Shown here: piece by piece, positions 7,329-10,000 of the stretch
Position numbering within the stretch: the first letter of the stretch is position 1
How the letters are laid out: every line of letters begins with the position of its first letter
From: Actinidia chinensis
Lineage: Eukaryota > Streptophyta > Magnoliopsida > Ericales > Actinidiaceae
Assembly (NCBI GenBank): GCA_009663005.1
Contig: VIGQ01000654.1
Span: 1-10,000, forward strand
Length of the DNA stretch: 10,000 nt
Reading direction: 5' to 3'
Position numbers and translations under genes: made by a program
The notes under the pieces: generated by a model
Told to the model about the DNA's origin: nothing
The model's database searches: none
What the model saw: the letters and a program-made list of their open reading frames with translations, nothing else

Positions 7329-7346
7329 AAATTTTGCATGTCTACA

Positions 7347-7560
7347 CCCGTCTACGAAGCATATTTAATATAATTTGATATATAAAAATATCAAATTATG
7401 CATGAAATGCGTAATGATATCTTGTACCATGGAAATAAAAAAATATATATTAACAAATATATATATAATAAGTCGTGTTCACGTATCCTTGAAATGGAAA
7501 TTATATGACTCTGATACTTGAAAATGTATCCGCACCCCACACCCGTACTGATTTACATAC
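7347..7560 (+). repeat. Right part of the interrupted dispersed repeat
   Basis: CCCGTCTACGAAGC at the edge, then CACGTATCCTTG, CTCTGATACTTG and TGTATCCGCACC, resemble the left part at 6600-6690. An AT microsatellite lies inside at about 7440-7472. No gene is present. Confidence 0.35.
7440..7472 (+). repeat. AT dinucleotide microsatellite, interrupted
   Basis: Two TA/AT runs are separated by TAACAAA. Such tracts are common in plant intergenic DNA. Confidence 0.6.
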
Positions 7561-7869
7561 ATCTTATAAACTTTTTTTCCTTTGCTGATTGTTGCATAAG
7601 ATTCTTTCAAAAGCAGCATGGTAGCAACCAAGAACCATCTTTCCTTCATTTAGACAAAGTTGTGATAAAACTATTCTAGAGATGGGTGTCTGGGAGGAAA
7701 AATATTATATACAGACCTAACTTTTGATATAATATGCACAAGGTAGCTCTAAGATTGAAATCACAGTGTCATGGTACGACAAAAAAACTTTGTCACTTGA
7801 ACTAATGGCTCCCACTATTCTGGAGAGAGTTCTGTTATTTATTCATAGAGTAGTGATTCGCTCTCAGAA
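7561..7869. other. Intergenic stretch, no gene seen
   Basis: No recognisable coding motif, RNA gene or clear repeat was found between the dispersed repeat and the next retroelement-like block. Confidence 0.4.
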
Positions 7870-8025
7870 GTGAAATTCTTTACCGCAGTGTACAGTCGCA
7901 AAATAATAATAAAAACGATAATCGGTATCGTTTCTCTCCCAAGGGACCTAACTAAATATAAGTTGTAGCACTCAACTCGACCACTATCCGAACTTGATCA
8001 ACTAGCAAATTAGGTGAATTGAATC

Positions 8026-8059
8026 TAAAAAAAAAATAAAAATAAAAATATTTTTTTTG
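8026..8059 (+). repeat. A-rich/T-rich low-complexity tract
   Basis: A runs broken by single T residues (TAAAAATAAAAATA form) turn into a run of eight T. Slippage-prone, no gene. Confidence 0.7.
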
Positions 8060-8368
8060 TGGATTTGATTGACTTAAACTAAATCTAAAGTAAGGAAAGT
8101 AATAAAAATTAATTTAAACTTAATTAAAAAACGACTCGGAATAATTGATTCAACAATTAGTTCTCGAAATTCCAATGGAGGATTCTTTATACTCAAATCC
8201 TTCGATAATCGTAGTGTCGGATTCAGAAGATTTGGTTTTAAAAAGGAATTATGATTTAAATATTCAATTAGTGAACAACAAATATAATGAACACAAATAA
8301 AGATATAAACGTTACAAGGCAGGCGATATGAGCCAGCAACTCATGTATAAACGTACTTAAAAAAAACT

Positions 8369-8560
8369 AATTGTTATAACCAATGCTGTGCATCATCGAT
8401 TCACATCACAAATATGTTATCGAAACATAATAGGACTCACAAGTTTTTGAAAGTATTTAAATCTGGTTGTTTTTAATCATGATAGTGCATCATCGATGCG
8501 AATAACAAGAATATTTATCGAACAATAGACGTCCCAGTTTTGAAAGTGTCTAAAATCTAA
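8369..8560 (+). repeat. 97-bp diverged tandem repeat, two units
   Basis: Unit 1 (8369-8465) and unit 2 (about 8466-8560) share GTGCATCATCGAT (8388 and 8485), then an ATNACAA word, TTATCGAA, and AGTTTTTGAAAGT or AGTTTTGAAAGT before a final ATCT. Landmarks are offset by about 97 bp. Divergence is considerable, so the duplication is old. A weak possible third unit lies just upstream. It sits inside the gypsy-like block. Confidence 0.7.
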
Positions 8561-9100
8561 GAAGAGAAATCAAGAAAAATAAATCGGTGATATTAAAATA
8601 CCCCATTGTTTATCTTTGATCCCAAATCAATCTTCAAAATCAATTCCAAGTTAGAAAAACTAGCCAAGCAGGCTAAAAAAAAGGCATGTAAATAAAAATC
8701 GAAGGACATTACGGTATAAAAAATTGGACTTTGAATGATAAATAATTAAAAGGTTGAAAAAAAGAAAAGAAAACCTAAGAAACAAATATGAAATCTAAAA
8801 CTAAAGGCTGAAAGAAATCAATAAAACCTAAAGCATATTTCGTTCATAAGAACATAAGAAATATTTAAGGCAACACAAATTAGAATCCTAGTAGCGATTA
8901 GGAAACTGCCCAATTTTTCCTTTTTTGTCTGTACGTTGATCTCTATTTTGACAACTGATAGATTGAATCAGCAATGCCTATTGAGACAAAATGGTAGCCC
9001 TTTAAATTTTCTTTCTAAACGCGTCAAAAATCAGCTCAATCGGATATCGGAGTAAATAAATTATGGCAAAATTAACGAATACAGTTGGATTAGGATTCCT

Positions 9101-9472
9101 GCTCAGTTTACTATTGGCGTTCGAACGCCCAATTTTACCTTTGGACCAAACTTCGCGCTCAGTACATTTTTTTAATCTTTTTCTGCTGGGCCATTTGAAC
9201 TCCCGGTGGAGAGAAGGGAGTTGGAGGACCCCCATACCGAGAAAGTAAAGAAAAAGATAAAAGTATAAGACATAGAATGGTCAGAAATGTAGGAAGAGGG
9301 TTCGAACTCTGACTGTCTCTTTTTTCTCTTGCGTTCGAACTCCATCCCCTTTTGATGTTCAGCGTTCGGAGACGCTCAGTATATAATTTAGTTTTGGATC
9401 TTTCTTCCATCCAGCAGTTCGAAGACGAATCTCTCTTCCTCTTATACTGGAGTATTCGACACGCTCAGTGTA
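9101..9472. repeat. Array of TTCGAA palindromes and GCTCAGTRTA words
   Basis: GCTCAGTTTA (9101), GCTCAGTACA (9157), GCTCAGTATA (9374) and GCTCAGTGTA (9463) recur. TTCGAA or a close variant recurs at 9120, 9301, 9333, 9365 (TTCGGA), 9418 and 9455 (TTCGAC). At 9363-9383 and 9455-9472 the two words are fused as TTCGGAGACGCTCAGT and TTCGACACGCTCAGT. The copy at 9116-9129, GGCGTTCGAACGCC, is a perfect 14-bp palindrome. Two T runs follow the GCTCAGT word. Frames through here on both strands (9002-9410) are artefacts of the region and show no protein family. Confidence 0.65.
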
Positions 9473-9479
9473 TTTTTTT

Positions 9480-10000
9480 GGCAAAATTTAAACTTTTTCT
9501 CATAGTAACCTGCAATTGAACTCAGACACGACTATAAGTACGAAATACGATAAAACAGATATCATTAAACTAAACTAGGGCCAACTTAGTCGGCTTAACA
9601 ACGGCGTTTGGGTACAATTATGCAGTCCAATACACTTAGGATAGGAAAAGGAATGACTCTACCAACTATAATTAGATCTAATAAGGCAATTTAGCGATTA
9701 GTCGGTAATGGAGCGAGAAATAATTAACTCAACATTGTCCCAAAATCTCAGTTCTTTGCTCAAATCCCTTTACAGACACAAGTCCAAATAACTCCGGAAA
9801 TCTTTTTCTATATAGGTACATGATAAATAAATGTAAAGACTAATTTCTTCTATATGATATACATTATGCTTATCCTTCAAGAATTAATTAAGTTACTAAG
9901 TCATGAGTTTATTCACCTATCGGCCATCAACGTTCCAGCCCAATACTTCCACAATGGTATGATGTAAAGAATCTTCTTTAACTTGGTCCCCCCGCATTTT
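9480..10000. other. No gene seen to the window end
   Basis: The sequence is AT-rich with no long frame. Near the end, CCAGCCCAATACTTCCACAA followed by TGGTATGATG resembles a phrase common in dicot dispersed repeats, but this could not be tied to a named element. The block may still belong to the gypsy-like element to its left. Confidence 0.3.

Larger units (their letters stand above)
6693..7346 (-). mobile_element. LTR-like retroelement promoter block, minus strand (probable solo LTR)
   Basis: On the minus strand the block begins TGTAGACATG at 7346 and ends TTTTAGACA at 6693, so it has TG...CA termini and is 654 bp long. In order it shows three CCAAT-type words in diverged repeats (7328-7174), two tandem hairpins (7085-7015), a TATA box CTATAAATAGGG (TATAAATA at 6970-6963), a CT- and A-rich leader, and an AATAAA poly(A) signal at 6741-6736, about 220 bases after the TATA box. 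This is the U3-R-U5 order of an LTR. No primer-binding site or internal region follows, and the flanks do not show a clear 5-bp duplication. An endogenous pararetrovirus promoter region is an alternative. Confidence 0.5.
7870..9990 (-). mobile_element. Probable non-coding LTR/leader of a Ty3-gypsy element (Tat/Athila-like), right end unresolved
   Basis: The stretch at 7880-7950 reads, on the plus strand, CGCAGTGTACAGTCGCAAAA, an ATAATAA tract, and GGTATCGTTTCTCTCCC followed by AAGGGACC. This arrangement (GCACGG/GTACA-GTCGCAA, then GGTATCGT...AGGGAC) is one I know as the reverse complement of the U5 end of long gypsy LTRs of the Tat/Athila group, just before the GGCGCC-type primer site. That site itself is not visible below 7880, so the internal region is missing or rearranged. 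The roughly 2 kb to the right is AT-rich, free of long frames, and holds tandem repeats and palindromic words, which suits a long LTR. No gag or pol is present. Assignment rests on pattern memory only. Confidence 0.35.

Noticed and set aside
6693..7346. Endogenous pararetrovirus insertion
   Set aside because: Promoter and poly(A) order would fit, but no viral coding sequence is present, and the TG...CA ends fit an LTR better.
9299..9310. GGGTTCGAACTC as a tRNA B box or SINE
   Set aside because: No A box at the right distance and no cloverleaf; it is one of the repeated TTCGAA words.
9002..9410. Three overlapping frames on both strands
   Set aside because: They cover the TTCGAA/GCTCAGT repeat array and show no known domain or codon pattern.
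1..10000. CRISPR array, bacterial operon, riboswitch, phage or tRNA/rRNA genes
   Set aside because: No regularly spaced identical repeats, no ribosome-binding-site-led frames, and no RNA gene folds were found; the window is plant nuclear in character.

Overview
The window looks like nuclear DNA from a eudicot plant. It is AT-rich and full of A/T homopolymers, it has no closely packed open frames, and its one recognisable gene is a plant family-1 glycosyltransferase. No intact protein-coding gene could be supported. Nothing prokaryotic was seen.

Positions 120-1625 (minus strand) hold the full-length but broken remains of a UGT72-type UDP-glycosyltransferase (hydroquinone glucosyltransferase / arbutin synthase-like). 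Nearly the whole family sequence can be followed from the start codon to the C-terminal helix, but it is spread over all three frames by at least a dozen small indels plus in-frame stops. The UDP-sugar binding PSPG box is complete. A short flank (about 1626-1800) carries a TATA-like element and a GATA/GATG microsatellite.

Positions about 1800-3860 are AT-rich intergenic DNA. They contain an imperfect long inverted repeat (2370-2724), a MITE-like stretch (about 2985-3190) and a nested inverted repeat with W-box cores (3321-3364). Positions 3866-3914 resemble Pol III A and B boxes of a SINE.

Positions about 4340-4884 look like the R-U5 end of a Copia-type LTR. Positions 4996-5171 hold a diverged tandem repeat whose units can form small hairpins. 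Positions about 5176-5940 resemble a non-LTR (LINE-like) retroelement tail.

Positions 6693-7346 look like a minus-strand solo LTR, or another retroelement promoter block. It has CCAAT boxes, a TATA box, a poly(A) signal and two tandem hairpins, and it seems to interrupt an older dispersed repeat visible on both sides.

Positions about 7870 to perhaps the end of the window resemble the long non-coding LTR/leader of a minus-strand Ty3-gypsy element (Tat/Athila-like). This stretch contains a 97-bp tandem repeat and an array of TTCGAA palindromes paired with GCTCAGTRTA words.

The overall picture is a decayed gene beside nested, decayed retroelements. No clearly new biological system was found. 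The observations most worth checking are the unusual decay pattern of the UGT gene and the paired changes in the repeated hairpins.
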